NCBI RefSeq assembly: GCF_947090775.1
Contig: NZ_OX352321.1
Span: 806,001-870,000, forward strand
DNA: 64,000 nt
Reading direction: 5' to 3'
From: Pseudarthrobacter sp. MM222
GTDB taxonomy: Bacteria; Actinomycetota; Actinomycetes; Actinomycetales; Micrococcaceae
Shown one piece after another: positions 16,937 to 26,111 of this stretch. The notes beneath the pieces are model-generated. The model did no database searches. It had not been told where the DNA came from and worked only from the letters and a program-made list of their open reading frames with translations. The first letter of the stretch is position 1. Every line of letters starts with the position of its first letter. The translations under genes were made by a program, and so were the position numbers.

Positions 16937-18460
16937 TTAGCGGGACGGTACCGGGACCGCTTCTTCCGTGACGGCACCGCCGGCCACCCGCCGGCGCCAG
17001 TTCGCCATAACCGCAGGGTCCGTCGGCTTGGTCAGCAGGGACACCGCGACGTAGACAACCGCTGAGGCGGCCAGGCCGTAGTAGATCGGTTCGTTGGCGT
17101 AGATCCCGTCGAGCGGAACCGCGGCGTTGATCTCGAGGACGATCATGGTGCCTAGGGTGATCACGGAACCGACGGCCATTGAGGCCGCGGCGGCCACACC
17201 GGTGCCGCGCTTCCAGACCAGCCCGCCGAGAATGGCGACCAGGAGACCGCCGACGAGGATGTCGTACGCGATGGTGAGCGCCGCGACGACGTCCTTGGTG
17301 ATGATGGCGATGACGATGGCCACGACACCCAGGCCCAGGACCCACATCCGGTTGGCCTTGACGTCATGTTCCGGGTTGTCCGAATCGTCGGTGTTGATGT
17401 CCTTGCCGAACCAGCTGGCGACGAACGGGAGCACGTCGGCGCGGGCCACCGTGGCGGCGGCGATCAGGGCGCCGGACGCCGTGGACATCATGGCGGCGAC
17501 GGCCGCGGCCAGCACGAGGCCGCCAATGCCGATCGGCAGGAGGTTGGTGGCCACCTCGGCGTAGACCACGTCCTTGCCGAGGCTGGCGACGTCGATGTCC
17601 GGCAGTGCGACCCGGGCCCCGAGGCCGATCAGGGCGCCGGCGGCGCCGTAGAGGATGCAGTAGACACCGGCCGTGGCGCCGCCCCAGCGGGCCACTGTGG
17701 GGGTCTTGGCGGTGAAGACGCGCTGCCAGATGTCCTGGCCGATCAAGAGGCCCAGTGTGTAGACCACGAAATAGGTGATGATCGTCTGGACGCCGATGCC
17801 GTCAATCTGGAAGAAGCTGGCGTCCACCCGGGCGCGGATGCCGTCCAGGCCGCCGGCGGCGTTGAGCGTGAAGGGCAGCATCAGGAAAAAGATTCCGACC
17901 GTCTTGATCACGAACTGGACCTGGTCGGCGAGGGTGATGGACCACATGCCTCCGATGGTCGAGTAAACCAGGACGATGGCGCCGCCGATGGCGATGGCCA
18001 AGGCACGGTCCCAGCCGAACAGCACCACGAAGATGGTGGCGTACGCGCCGGTGGACGTGGCACACAGCATCAGGGTGTACGCCAGCATCACGATGCCGGA
18101 GGTCTGGGTGGCGTGGCTGCCGTAACGGAGGCTCAGCATCTGCGAGACCGTGTAGATCTTCAGTTTCTGGATGGTGCTGGCGAAAAGCAGGCTCAGCAGC
18201 AGCACGCCCGCGCCGATCGCGACGACGAGCCACATGCCGGAGATGCCGAACTTGTAGCCCAGGCCCACACCGCCGACCGTTGACGCGCCGCCGAGCACGA
18301 CGGCGGCCATGGTGCCGGTGTAGAGGAACGGGCCGAGCCGGCGGCCGGCGACGAGGAAGTCGCTATTGTTCTTGGTGCGGGATTTACCCCACCACCCGAA
18401 CGCCAGCATGGCGACCAGGTACACCACCACGATGGCGATGTTGACGAAATTTGCGTCCAT
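16937..18460 (-). CDS. Sodium:solute symporter family protein
   Basis: This 507-aa integral membrane protein of the SSS (SLC5-like) family has about 13 hydrophobic segments. It opens with a periplasmic-type N-terminus and has the conserved NSDFLVAGRRLGPFLYTGTM and GGASTVGGVGLGYKFG regions. Members couple Na+ entry to uptake of sugars, amino acids, carboxylates or polyamine-like compounds. ATG at 18460 has GAGGAG upstream. It is divergent from an XRE-cupin regulator across a 302-nt region with clustered half-sites, so it is probably regulated by it. A guanidino or amino-acid substrate is suggested by the genes that follow the regulator. Confidence 0.87.
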   Translation of the reverse strand: MDANFVNIAIVVVYLVAMLAFGWWGKSRTKNNSDFLVAGRRLGPFLYTGTMAAVVLGGASTVGGVGLGYKFGISGMWLVVAIGAGVLLLSLLFASTIQKLKIYTVSQMLSLRYGSHATQTSGIVMLAYTLMLCATSTGAYATIFVVLFGWDRALAIAIGGAIVLVYSTIGGMWSITLADQVQFVIKTVGIFFLMLPFTLNAAGGLDGIRARVDASFFQIDGIGVQTIITYFVVYTLGLLIGQDIWQRVFTAKTPTVARWGGATAGVYCILYGAAGALIGLGARVALPDIDVASLGKDVVYAEVATNLLPIGIGGLVLAAAVAAMMSTASGALIAAATVARADVLPFVASWFGKDINTDDSDNPEHDVKANRMWVLGLGVVAIVIAIITKDVVAALTIAYDILVGGLLVAILGGLVWKRGTGVAAAASMAVGSVITLGTMIVLEINAAVPLDGIYANEPIYYGLAASAVVYVAVSLLTKPTDPAVMANWRRRVAGGAVTEEAVPVPSR

Positions 18461-18601
18461 AAAAAGGGCTCCTCGGAGCTGTTCGGAGCAGTGCCGAACC
18501 TTCGCTGCATACCAGCGCGAACGGGGTTCCGCTGCTTCATAACGGATTGTGGGGTGGTTCCCGGGCGGTTCTCAGTGGTGAATCGCCTTGGGAACCGGTA
18601 T

Positions 18602-18627
18602 TTGCCTTATAGGCAACACTTGTTGCC
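18602..18627. promoter_or_regulatory. Overlapping TTGCC/GGCAA operator in the divergent promoter region
   Basis: TTGCCTTATAGGCAA (18602-18616, 6-bp arms) overlaps GGCAACACTTGTTGCC (18612-18627, 7-bp arms), giving three alternating TTGCC half-sites. On the minus strand TATAAG inside it may be the -10 box of the symporter gene. The rest of 18461-18762 shows only a TAGTAT -10-like box (18712-18717) facing the regulator gene. The XRE-cupin regulator is the probable ligand. Confidence 0.6.
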
Positions 18628-18762
18628 AAAAGAGTATGCTGTGATCCGGGTAACAGTCAAGACTCATTGCGTGCCGGTGTCACTTCCGGCGCCGGCGGGC
18701 ATCCGCCCCGCTAGTATGGCTCCAATGATGGGGCCGAGCGGCCGGCCGTGAAAGGTTCCACA

Positions 18763-19338
18763 ATGAAGGCTCTACCAGTAGAACCAAGCAATGTTCCCGT
18801 TGCTATCGGTTCCCGGATCCGTGCCGCCCGGCAGTCGCAGCGGCTGACCATCGAGCAGGTGGCCGACGCCACCGGTTTGACCAAGGGCTTCCTCAGCCGG
18901 GTCGAGCGCGACCTGACCTCGCCTTCCGTTGCCTCGCTCGTGACGCTGTGCCAGGTGCTCTCCATTTCGATCGGTGACCTTTTTGCTGCCCCCGAAACGC
19001 ACCTGACCAAGCAGAATGAAGGTCCCCGGATCTCCCTGGGCGGTGAGGGGATCGTCGAGCGGCTGCTGACTGCCCGCTCGGAGCGCCGGGTCCAGATCAT
19101 CCAGGCGGTGATCGAGCCGCGGGGCCGCGGCGAATCGGAGCTGTACGCCGTGGACTGCGACGTCGATGTGTTGCACGTGATCAAGGGCACCATTCGGCTG
19201 ATCCTCACTAATGAGGAGTTCGAGCTTAACGCCGGAGACACCGTGACGTTCCCCGGCCGGGAGCCGCACACCTGGGTGAACCCCACGGACGACGCCGTCG
19301 AGGTCCTCTGGGTGCTGGTCCCCGCCGCGAGCCGCTAG
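18763..19338 (+). CDS. XRE-family transcriptional regulator with C-terminal cupin
   Basis: The 191-aa protein has an N-terminal helix-turn-helix (about residues 8-63; LTIEQVADATGLTKGFLSRVERDLTSP split across the two helices) and a C-terminal cupin_2 effector domain (about 110-185, with FELNAGDTVTFPGREPHTW). This architecture is shared with PuuR/SutR-like regulators of amine and amino-acid use. ATG at 18763 has GAAAGG 7 nt before it; an in-frame GTG at 18748 is less likely. It is divergent from the symporter and probably controls it and the ureohydrolase operon. Confidence 0.87.
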   Translation: MKALPVEPSNVPVAIGSRIRAARQSQRLTIEQVADATGLTKGFLSRVERDLTSPSVASLVTLCQVLSISIGDLFAAPETHLTKQNEGPRISLGGEGIVERLLTARSERRVQIIQAVIEPRGRGESELYAVDCDVDVLHVIKGTIRLILTNEEFELNAGDTVTFPGREPHTWVNPTDDAVEVLWVLVPAASR

Positions 19339-19376
19339 CTCTTCTTCAGTCCGCTTTTCAGTCCACCGGGGGTCAA

Positions 19377-20165
19377 ATGAACAAGTCCAGGATCGTCTTC
19401 CTCTCCGCCGCGCTCGCCGCGGGCGTCGGCCTCAGTTCGTGCGGTGCGGCCGGGCAGGCGGGGCAAACCGGTCAGGGCTCCACCGCGCCATCCTCGGCCG
19501 CGACAGGGCAGTCGGACCCGTCCTCGTCCGCGACGCCCACGTCCTCCCCGACTAAGGCGGCCCCCTCGACGGGCTCAGCCTCGGCTTCGGCCACTCCGTC
19601 CGACGACGCGAAGCCCGCGGCGACGCCGAGTCCGGACGCCTCGGCCGCCCTCACATCGTTTACCTTCCCCGACGGGCATGTGTCCTTTTCCTATCCCAAG
19701 AACTGGACCGTCCGGGTGGAGGAGGCCGCACCGTCGGCCAACCAGCCCCCGGGGGTCGATCCTGTGCTGGCGGTGGTGGCCGACGAGACCGGCAATGAAC
19801 TGCTCGCCATCACCAGCAATGCCTACGGCCCCGGCGCGTCGGGGCCCGTGCTCCGCACCGTACTCGATAACGCCCCGGTCCCCGGCCTCAAGGACACGTC
19901 CGGCGAGCAGCTGGACTTCGGCTTCGCTTTCGACTCCTTCGCCGACCACCCGGAGTTCCACATGGGCATCCGGAAGAGCCGCGAATTCGAGCCCTCGCCG
20001 GAGAGCTCGGGATCCACCCACGTGCCGTTGGCCAACGGGCTCCTGGACACCCACGTTCTCTTCGACACTCCGGCCTTCCCCTCGATCGACGCGGCGAAGG
20101 CGTGGATGGCGACAAAGCAGTACGGCGAGCTGAAACAGCTGCTGCTCAGCGTTAAATACCAGTGA
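19377..20165 (+). CDS. Hypothetical lipoprotein
   Basis: The 262-aa protein starts with a lipoprotein signal ending in LSSC (lipidated Cys near residue 22). A low-complexity Ser/Thr/Pro/Ala linker follows to about residue 92, then a globular domain containing FSYPKNWTVRVEE. The domain resembles the PsbP/LpqN-like fold used by several actinobacterial lipoproteins, but this is a loose resemblance. GGGG and a short gap precede the ATG. It lies 38 nt after the XRE gene. A function cannot be assigned. Confidence 0.7.
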   Translation: MNKSRIVFLSAALAAGVGLSSCGAAGQAGQTGQGSTAPSSAATGQSDPSSSATPTSSPTKAAPSTGSASASATPSDDAKPAATPSPDASAALTSFTFPDGHVSFSYPKNWTVRVEEAAPSANQPPGVDPVLAVVADETGNELLAITSNAYGPGASGPVLRTVLDNAPVPGLKDTSGEQLDFGFAFDSFADHPEFHMGIRKSREFEPSPESSGSTHVPLANGLLDTHVLFDTPAFPSIDAAKAWMATKQYGELKQLLLSVKYQ

Positions 20166-20261
20166 TTCTGGGTGGGGCGCAGGTCCGAACGGGGACACCG
20201 GCCAGCGCTGCCCCAACAGGGCTTATGTAAACAAAGGGTGCGCAATACGAAACTTCGAGTG

Positions 20262-20267
20262 TATGAT
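20262..20267 (+). promoter_or_regulatory. Probable -10 box of the ureohydrolase operon
   Basis: TATGAT lies 45 nt before the TTG start of the ureohydrolase gene. The small dyad CGAAACTTCG (20248-20257) sits just upstream where a regulator could act. No convincing -35 box is seen. Confidence 0.4.
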
Positions 20268-20311
20268 GGCTGTCACACCCGTCGGTCAATCCTCGAAGGA
20301 GAGGCTTTCTT

Positions 20312-21400
20312 TTGGAAGAGCTGCGCATCGAGGCCAATGGCAACCTTGGCCCCATCGATTCATCCCGTATCCCGCGCTACGCCGGAGCTGCCACCTACGC
20401 CCGCCTGCCGCGGCTGGACCAGGTGGCCAAGGCCGACGTCACGGTGGTCGGGGTCCCTTTCGACTCCGGCGTCTCCTACCGGCCCGGTGCCCGTTTCGGG
20501 TCCAACCACATCCGCGAAGCCAGCCGACTGCTGCGCCCGTACAACCCGGCGTGGGACGTCAGCCCCTTCGAGAACATCCAGGTTGCCGATGCCGGTGACA
20601 TGGCGGTCAACCCCTTCAACATCAACGATGCCATCGAGACCATCCAGCAGAACGCGCTGGACCTGACAGCCTCCGGCAGCAAACTGCTGACCCTTGGCGG
20701 CGACCATACGATTGCGCTGCCGCTGCTGCGGGCCGCCGCGGAACGCGCCGGCCAGCCCGTGGCCATGCTCCACTTCGACGCGCACCTGGACACCTGGGAC
20801 ACCTACTTCGGCGCCGAATACACCCACGGAACGCCTTTCCGCCGCGCCGTCGAGGAAGGCATCCTGGATACCGAGGCGATCAGCCACATCGGTACCCGCG
20901 GCCCGCTGTACGGCAAGAAGGACCTCGACGACGACCACCGCTTCGGCTTCGGCATCGTCACCTCTGCCGACGTCTACTACCAGGGCGTGCTGGAGACTGT
21001 TGCCAAGGTCCGGGACCGGATCGGCAACCGCCCCCTCTACATCTCGGTGGACATCGACGTCCTGGATCCGGCGCACGCACCGGGTACCGGAACGCCGGAA
21101 GCCGGCGGCATCACCAGCCGCGAACTGCTGGAAATCATCCGCGGCTTCCGCGGCATGAACCTGGTGGGCGCCGACGTCGTCGAGGTCGCCCCCGCCTACG
21201 ACCACGCCGACATCACGGGTGTCGCTGCCAGCCACGTCGCCTATGAACTCGTCACCTTGATGGCGGACAGCGCCGTGCCGGGGGACAGGGTCGGCGCAGC
21301 CACCGGCTACGCCGCGCAGGCCCTCGGCCAGGAATCCCGCCGTCCGGCCGGTTTCGCGGCGCCTGCTCCCCAGCGCGTCGAAAGCGGTGTCTCCCAGTGA
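20312..21400 (+). CDS. Agmatinase/guanidinobutyrase-family ureohydrolase
   Basis: This 362-aa manganese enzyme hydrolyses a guanidino group to urea and an amine. The binuclear metal ligands are all visible: GGDH (His132), DAHLD (Asp156, His158, Asp160) and SVDIDVLDP (Asp247, Asp249). The start is TTG at 20312 with GAAGGAGAGG 7-10 nt upstream. Its stop overlaps the GTG of the ThDP enzyme (GTGA), so the two are co-translated. Agmatinase is the usual family label. The paired ThDP enzyme makes 4-guanidinobutyrate hydrolysis in an arginine-transaminase-type route an attractive alternative. Confidence 0.85.
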   Translation: MEELRIEANGNLGPIDSSRIPRYAGAATYARLPRLDQVAKADVTVVGVPFDSGVSYRPGARFGSNHIREASRLLRPYNPAWDVSPFENIQVADAGDMAVNPFNINDAIETIQQNALDLTASGSKLLTLGGDHTIALPLLRAAAERAGQPVAMLHFDAHLDTWDTYFGAEYTHGTPFRRAVEEGILDTEAISHIGTRGPLYGKKDLDDDHRFGFGIVTSADVYYQGVLETVAKVRDRIGNRPLYISVDIDVLDPAHAPGTGTPEAGGITSRELLEIIRGFRGMNLVGADVVEVAPAYDHADITGVAASHVAYELVTLMADSAVPGDRVGAATGYAAQALGQESRRPAGFAAPAPQRVESGVSQ

Positions 21401-23061
21401 CCGGCGTCCGCAACGGCGGCGACCTCGTCGTCGAAACCCTCGAGGCGCTCGGCGCGAAAACCGTCTTCGGCATCCCGGGCCAGCATGCGCTGGGACTGTT
21501 TGACGCCATGGGACGCGGGAACCTGCACTTCGTCTCCTCCCGGGTGGAAAACAACTCGGCCTTTGCCGCCGACGGATACTCCCGGGCCACCGGCGAGGTA
21601 GGCGTCCTGTTCCTCTCCACCGGCCCGGGCGCCCTGACCTCGCTGGCCGGCCTGCAGGAGGCCTACGCCACCGGCGTGCCGATGGTCGTGGTCGCCAGCC
21701 AAATTCCGCTCGAAGGGCTCGGGGCCCGCCGCAAGGGCATGCTTCACCAGCTTGACGACCAGAAGGCCTCGGCCGCGAACGTCACCAAGAGCCAGCGGCT
21801 TATCCAGCATGCCTCCGGCATTCCCTCTGCCATCCAGGATGCCTGGACCGAGGCGATCTCCTCACCGCAGGGTCCGGTTTGGCTCGAAATCCCGCAGAAC
21901 GTACTCCTGGACCCCATCATGGTGCCCCCGGTGGAGGACGCCCTCGCCGAAGCGGCGGACAACCCGCCCCGGGTGGAGCTGGTCCGCGAAGCAGTCAAGT
22001 GGCTCTCGACGGCGGAACGTCCCGTGATCATCGCCGGCGGCGGCGCCCGCCGCGGCCGGGCCGAGAAGTCGCTGCTCGCGATCGCCGAGAAGCTCCGCGC
22101 GCCAGTGATCTGCACCCCGGGCGGCAACGGTGCGTTCCCTTGGAACCACGAGCTCTCACTCCAGTCCTGGATCGAGGACCAGTACATGACGGACCTGCTC
22201 GAGGACGCCGACGTGCTGATCGTCATCGGCTCCTCGCTCGGCGAAGTCACGTCCAACTACTTCACCTTCGAACCGCGCGGCCGGATCATCCAGATCGACG
22301 CCGAACCCCGCGTGCTCGAATCCAACCGCCCCGGCCTGGGCATCCGGGCCGACGCCGGACAGGCGCTCGCCGCCCTCAATGAGGCGCTCGTTGAACCGCA
22401 CGGCGAACGCGCCGACTGGCACGGCACCGCGCCCGAGGCCCTGGTCAAGGAGACCCTGGCCAAGGTAACGGCCCGGCTGGAGTCCCAGGATCTGGCCAAG
22501 GAACTGAAGTTCATGGCAGACATCCGCGAGGCCGTGCCCGCTGACATGCAAACGTTCTGGGACATGACGATCTCCGCTTACTGGGCCTGGAGCTGCTGGG
22601 ATGCCCGCGAGGGCCAGTTCCACTCCGCGCAGGGCGCCGGCGGGCTGGGCTTCGGCTTCCCCGCGGCGATCGGCGGCGCTGTCGGTCTCGAGACCACGGG
22701 CAAGCCGGGCGGTTCGGCCCGGGTGCTGGCCGTCTCCGGCGACGGCTCCGCGATGTACTCCATCTCCGAGCTGGCCACCGCCAAACAGCACAACGTCCCG
22801 GTCACCTGGCTGATCGTGGACGACGGCGGCTACGGCATCCTTCGTGAATACATGGTGGGAGCCTTCGGCAAGGCAACCGCCACGGAGCTCGCCCGCCCCG
22901 ACTTCGTCAAACTGGCCGAGGCCTTCGGCGTCCCCGCCGTCCGGGTGGCTCCGGAGAACGTGGGGGAGGCGCTCAAGGCGGGCTTCGCCGCCGACGGCCC
23001 GAACGTCGTCGTCGTCGAGACCCTGCTGAAGATGTTCGCCCCTACCCACGTGGACGACTGA
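21397..23061 (+). CDS. Thiamine pyrophosphate-dependent enzyme (acetolactate synthase/2-ketoarginine decarboxylase-like)
   Basis: The 554-aa protein has the three-domain layout of 2-oxo-acid-acting ThDP enzymes. It has the catalytic Glu51 in the PYR domain ([14 protein letters not shown]), a central nucleotide-type domain and the PP domain with GDGS near residue 448. VDDGGYG follows in place of the usual N at the end of the ThDP motif. GTG at 21397 overlaps the ureohydrolase stop. Size and pairing recall AruI, the 2-ketoarginine decarboxylase whose product becomes 4-guanidinobutyrate. That is inference; ALS-like or other oxo-acid decarboxylase activity is possible. Confidence 0.82.
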   Translation: MTGVRNGGDLVVETLEALGAKTVFGIPGQHALGLFDAMGRGNLHFVSSRVENNSAFAADGYSRATGEVGVLFLSTGPGALTSLAGLQEAYATGVPMVVVASQIPLEGLGARRKGMLHQLDDQKASAANVTKSQRLIQHASGIPSAIQDAWTEAISSPQGPVWLEIPQNVLLDPIMVPPVEDALAEAADNPPRVELVREAVKWLSTAERPVIIAGGGARRGRAEKSLLAIAEKLRAPVICTPGGNGAFPWNHELSLQSWIEDQYMTDLLEDADVLIVIGSSLGEVTSNYFTFEPRGRIIQIDAEPRVLESNRPGLGIRADAGQALAALNEALVEPHGERADWHGTAPEALVKETLAKVTARLESQDLAKELKFMADIREAVPADMQTFWDMTISAYWAWSCWDAREGQFHSAQGAGGLGFGFPAAIGGAVGLETTGKPGGSARVLAVSGDGSAMYSISELATAKQHNVPVTWLIVDDGGYGILREYMVGAFGKATATELARPDFVKLAEAFGVPAVRVAPENVGEALKAGFAADGPNVVVVETLLKMFAPTHVDD

Positions 23062-23084
23062 GCCCCTCCAAAGCAACGCACCCG

Positions 23085-23120
23085 AGCGCGAATCGGCAGC
23101 TCACGCTGCCGGTTCGCGCT
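23085..23120 (+). terminator. Terminator after the ThDP enzyme gene
   Basis: A 16-bp stem (23085-23100 with 23105-23120) with one G-U pair and a TCAC loop follows the stop by 24 nt. Confidence 0.75.
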
Positions 23121-23161
23121 TGGCGTTTAAGCGCAGGCTCCGCCTTCGCTGGCATATTAGT

Positions 23162-23190
23162 TTCCCAAAGTAACTACTTTAAGTTATAGT
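23162..23190 (+). promoter_or_regulatory. Promoter and probable operator of the MarR-efflux operon
   Basis: TTCCCA (23162-23167) and TATAGT (23185-23190) are spaced by 17 nt. The spacer is occupied by the palindrome AAAGTAACTACTTT (23167-23180). A MarR dimer bound there would block RNA polymerase, suggesting autorepression of the regulator and the pump. Confidence 0.6.
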
Positions 23191-23217
23191 TGCCTAAAGC
23201 AATCAAAGGGGTGCATC

Positions 23218-23703
23218 ATGTCAGTTCAGCCAGGCACCGCGGCCGATCTCGTGTACCGGATCTTCGACCTCCAGCGCGCCGTCCGCTGCGTCGCCGCGAT
23301 GAACGTGCGCGGCCAGGACACCGGAGTGGCGCTGCAGGGAGTCCTGCGGTTCGTCGGGGAAGGCGAGTCCCGGGCCACCCAGCTCGCGGATCGGCTCGGC
23401 GTCAGCGCCCCGGTCCTCAGCCGGCACATCGCCGAACTGGAGGAGCACGGCTTCGTGGTCCGCCGCCCGGATCCCTTGGACGGGCGGGCCCAGCTGGTCG
23501 CACTCTCCCCGTCCGGAATCGAGAAGCTGCGCGCCATCGAGGACCAGCGGACCGCCACCCTGCAGGGGCTCCTGCAGGGCTGGACCGAGGACGACGCCGA
23601 AGAAACGGCACGCACCCTGAGGAAGCTTGCTGAGTCCCTCCGGACTGCAGCCCGGGCAAAGACGGCCGGATCCACCACCACGACCACCGTTGCTGAGGAG
23701 TAA
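23218..23703 (+). CDS. MarR-family transcriptional regulator
   Basis: This 161-aa winged-helix regulator has the MarR core at about residues 38-110, with ATQLADRLGVSAPVLSRHI as the recognition region and RRPDPLDGRAQLVALS as the wing. Dimerisation helices flank the core. AAAGGGG precedes the ATG. It is 4 nt upstream of a DHA2 efflux gene, a standard arrangement in which a drug-like ligand relieves repression. The promoter spacer holds a palindrome that fits an autoregulatory operator. Confidence 0.88.
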   Translation: MSVQPGTAADLVYRIFDLQRAVRCVAAMNVRGQDTGVALQGVLRFVGEGESRATQLADRLGVSAPVLSRHIAELEEHGFVVRRPDPLDGRAQLVALSPSGIEKLRAIEDQRTATLQGLLQGWTEDDAEETARTLRKLAESLRTAARAKTAGSTTTTTVAEE

Positions 23704-23707
23704 ACAC

Positions 23708-25852
23708 ATGGCAAGCCACGCTGCCGCCACCGGGCCCTCACCCGCCCCGTCTCCGGCCCCCGTCCCGCACCCGCCGGCCGCCCCCGCTGCCCCGATGACC
23801 CACCGCCAGATCATGGAGGCCCTCACCGGGCTGCTGGCCGCGTTTTTCACCGCGATCCTGAGCAGCACCATTGTGGCCAACGCCCTGCCGACCATCATGT
23901 CCGAGCTCAGGGGCACCCAGACCGACTTCGCCTGGGTCATCACGGCGGCGCTGCTGGCCAACGCCGCGACGACGCCGATCTGGGGCAAGCTGGCGGACCT
24001 GTTCGACAAGAAAGTCCTCGTCCAGCTGAGCATCGTGATCTTTGTGGCCGGCTCCGTCATGGCGGGCCTGTCCGAGACCATTCCGCTGCTGCTCATCGCC
24101 CGCGTCATCCAGGGCATCGCCATGGGCGGGCTGACCGCCCTGGCCCAGGCCATCATCGGTTCCATCATTCCGCCGCGGGACCGCGGGAAATACTCCGGCT
24201 ACATGGGCGGCGTCATGGCCGTGGGTACCGCTGGCGGCCCGCTGCTTGGCGGCTTCATCGTGGACAGCCCGCTCGGCTGGCGCTGGACGTTCTTCGTCTG
24301 CGTCCCGCTGGCCGTCGTCGCCCTGATCCTGCTGCAGATCACTCTTAAGATTCCGCACATCAAGCGCCCGGCGAAGATCGACTGGCTCGGTTCCGTTCTG
24401 CTCACCTCCGGCGTGAGCCTGCTCCTGATCTGGGTCTCCTTCGCCGGCAACCCTGAGTACTACGACTGGTGGTCCTGGCAGACCGCCGCCATGGTCGGCG
24501 GCGGGGTGGGGCTCCTCGCGCTGCTCGTCGTGGTGGAATCGCGGGTCGCGCAGCCCATCATTCCGCTGAAAATCATCTCGGAGCGGACCACCGCCCTGGC
24601 CATCCTGGCCTCGGTCGCCGTCGGCGTCGGCATGTTCGGTTCTTCCACGTTCCTGGGCCAGTACTTCCAGGTTGCCCGCGGCGCTTCCCCCACCGAAGCC
24701 GGCCTGCTGACCCTGCCGATGATCGCCGGCAACCTCATCGGCTCGGTCTTGTCCGGGCAGCTCATCAGCCGCACCGGAAAATGGAAGCGCTACCTTGTCG
24801 CCGGCGCGGTCCTGCTGATCGGTGGGCTCGGCCTGGCCGGGACCATCGACCACACCACTGAACTCTGGCTCACCGGCCTCTACACCGGGATCCTCGGTCT
24901 CGGCCTCGGGCTGCTGATGCAGAACCTGGTCCTGGCCGTGCAGAACACCGTCCGGGCGACCGACATCGGCACCGCCAGCGCCTCCGTTGCCTTCTTCCGC
25001 TCGGTCGGCGGCGCCATCGGCGTCTCGGTGCTCGGCGCCATCCTCGGCAACCGCGTCAAGGAACTTGCCACAGCAGGCCTCGCCACCGCCGGGATTCCCG
25101 TCGCCGGCGGATCAGCCGGCGCCAGCCTGGACCTCCAGGACATGCCCGCCCCGGTCCGGGACATCATGCGGGCCGCGTACGGTGACGCGACGGCGGAGAT
25201 CTTCCTGATCTCGGCGGTCATCGGGATCGTGGCGCTCGTCGCGATCCTCTTCATCAAGGAGCAGCCGCTGCGGCGCACCGTGGACATCCAGCCGGAGTCC
25301 GCAACGGCGTCGCCCATGACCGGTGCCGGCCCCGTTTCGGGTGCCGGGCCGGGCACCGCCGCCGGCACCGCCCCGGGTGCCGGGCCGGACACGGGTGCCG
25401 GGTCGGACACCTCCGCCGGTGCTGCGGCACCGGCGGGAAGCAGCCACGTTCCGGGAACCGGGATCGTCGATCTGGACCGGGAGTTCATCGAGGTCCTCAG
25501 CCGCCAGCGTGCCGGCGAGACCCGGACGGCAGACCGCGACGGTGCCCGGACCCGGGCACGCACGATGCTGGCGGAGGCTGGTGCGGAAGCAGCCGACGTC
25601 GTCCCGGTGCTGCTTCAGACCCAGAAACTGCTGGCCGAACAACAGCTCCAGCTGTCTGCTGCCCTGCGGGCCGTTCAGCAGCAGACGGCGGTCCAGCGTG
25701 ACATTGCCGCCGAGCAGGGACGTGTCAGCGCCGAGCAGGCAGGAGTCAGCGCCGAGCTGACCGCCCTGCGCCGCCGGCTCGCCAAGGAGCGGAAGCTGCA
25801 GCGTGCGGCGGCGGATTACATCGCAACGCACGGCCGGCACCGCAGACAATAG
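23708..25852 (+). CDS. DHA2-family MFS multidrug efflux transporter with long C-terminal tail
   Basis: This is a 714-aa proton-driven drug exporter with about 14 membrane segments. Motif A is GKLADLFDKK and motif C-like glycine sequences follow (GGPLLGGFIVD). The real start is ATG 23708, with GAGGAG 7 nt upstream, although the frame is open earlier. After the last membrane segment (about residue 525) it has a Gly/Ala/Pro/Thr linker (about 535-581). A charged helical tail to the end, with recurring AEQ and VSAE repeats, looks like a coiled coil. The tail is about 170 residues longer than usual for the family. Confidence 0.87.
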   Translation: MASHAAATGPSPAPSPAPVPHPPAAPAAPMTHRQIMEALTGLLAAFFTAILSSTIVANALPTIMSELRGTQTDFAWVITAALLANAATTPIWGKLADLFDKKVLVQLSIVIFVAGSVMAGLSETIPLLLIARVIQGIAMGGLTALAQAIIGSIIPPRDRGKYSGYMGGVMAVGTAGGPLLGGFIVDSPLGWRWTFFVCVPLAVVALILLQITLKIPHIKRPAKIDWLGSVLLTSGVSLLLIWVSFAGNPEYYDWWSWQTAAMVGGGVGLLALLVVVESRVAQPIIPLKIISERTTALAILASVAVGVGMFGSSTFLGQYFQVARGASPTEAGLLTLPMIAGNLIGSVLSGQLISRTGKWKRYLVAGAVLLIGGLGLAGTIDHTTELWLTGLYTGILGLGLGLLMQNLVLAVQNTVRATDIGTASASVAFFRSVGGAIGVSVLGAILGNRVKELATAGLATAGIPVAGGSAGASLDLQDMPAPVRDIMRAAYGDATAEIFLISAVIGIVALVAILFIKEQPLRRTVDIQPESATASPMTGAGPVSGAGPGTAAGTAPGAGPDTGAGSDTSAGAAAPAGSSHVPGTGIVDLDREFIEVLSRQRAGETRTADRDGARTRARTMLAEAGAEAADVVPVLLQTQKLLAEQQLQLSAALRAVQQQTAVQRDIAAEQGRVSAEQAGVSAELTALRRRLAKERKLQRAAADYIATHGRHRRQ

Positions 25853-25905
25853 AGCCTCGCACGGTAACCGGCGACCGGCCCCGAGGCTCTCCCTGCAGGG
25901 AGAGC
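25852..25905. terminator. Hairpin plus 20-bp perfect palindrome after the efflux gene
   Basis: An 8-bp stem (25852-25859 with 25882-25889) overlaps a loop-less 20-bp palindrome centred on CTGCAG (25886-25905). The two are mutually exclusive structures. They may end the MarR-DHA2 transcript, or the palindrome may be a protein site. The 260-nt gap to the ABC gene holds no gene. Confidence 0.5.
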
Positions 25906-26111
25906 AGCGGTGCCGGGCCGTCCCCGCGGCGGCCGTACCCCCTGGGGATGATTTTTGGTGTCGGTGTTCCCCGCCCGGCGAGGGATTTCGTAGAGTGGGG
26001 GAGGGCTAAGGCTGTCAGCCCCCTCTGCTAATACTTGGAGCAACGATTCATTGTTCCTCTCCAGTCTTCTCGCCAGCCTCATCTATTCGGTATTCCAAAG
26101 GACGCGTGGGC

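Noticed and set aside
18725..18751. An eight-codon leader peptide directly after a -10-like box upstream of the XRE gene.
   Set aside because: It is too short to judge; the promoter assignment is uncertain and no regulatory codons or attenuator structure are visible.
21397..23061. Calling the ThDP enzyme the acetolactate synthase large subunit (ilvB).
   Set aside because: There is no small subunit or ketol-acid reductoisomerase nearby, and overlap with a ureohydrolase points to a catabolic role.
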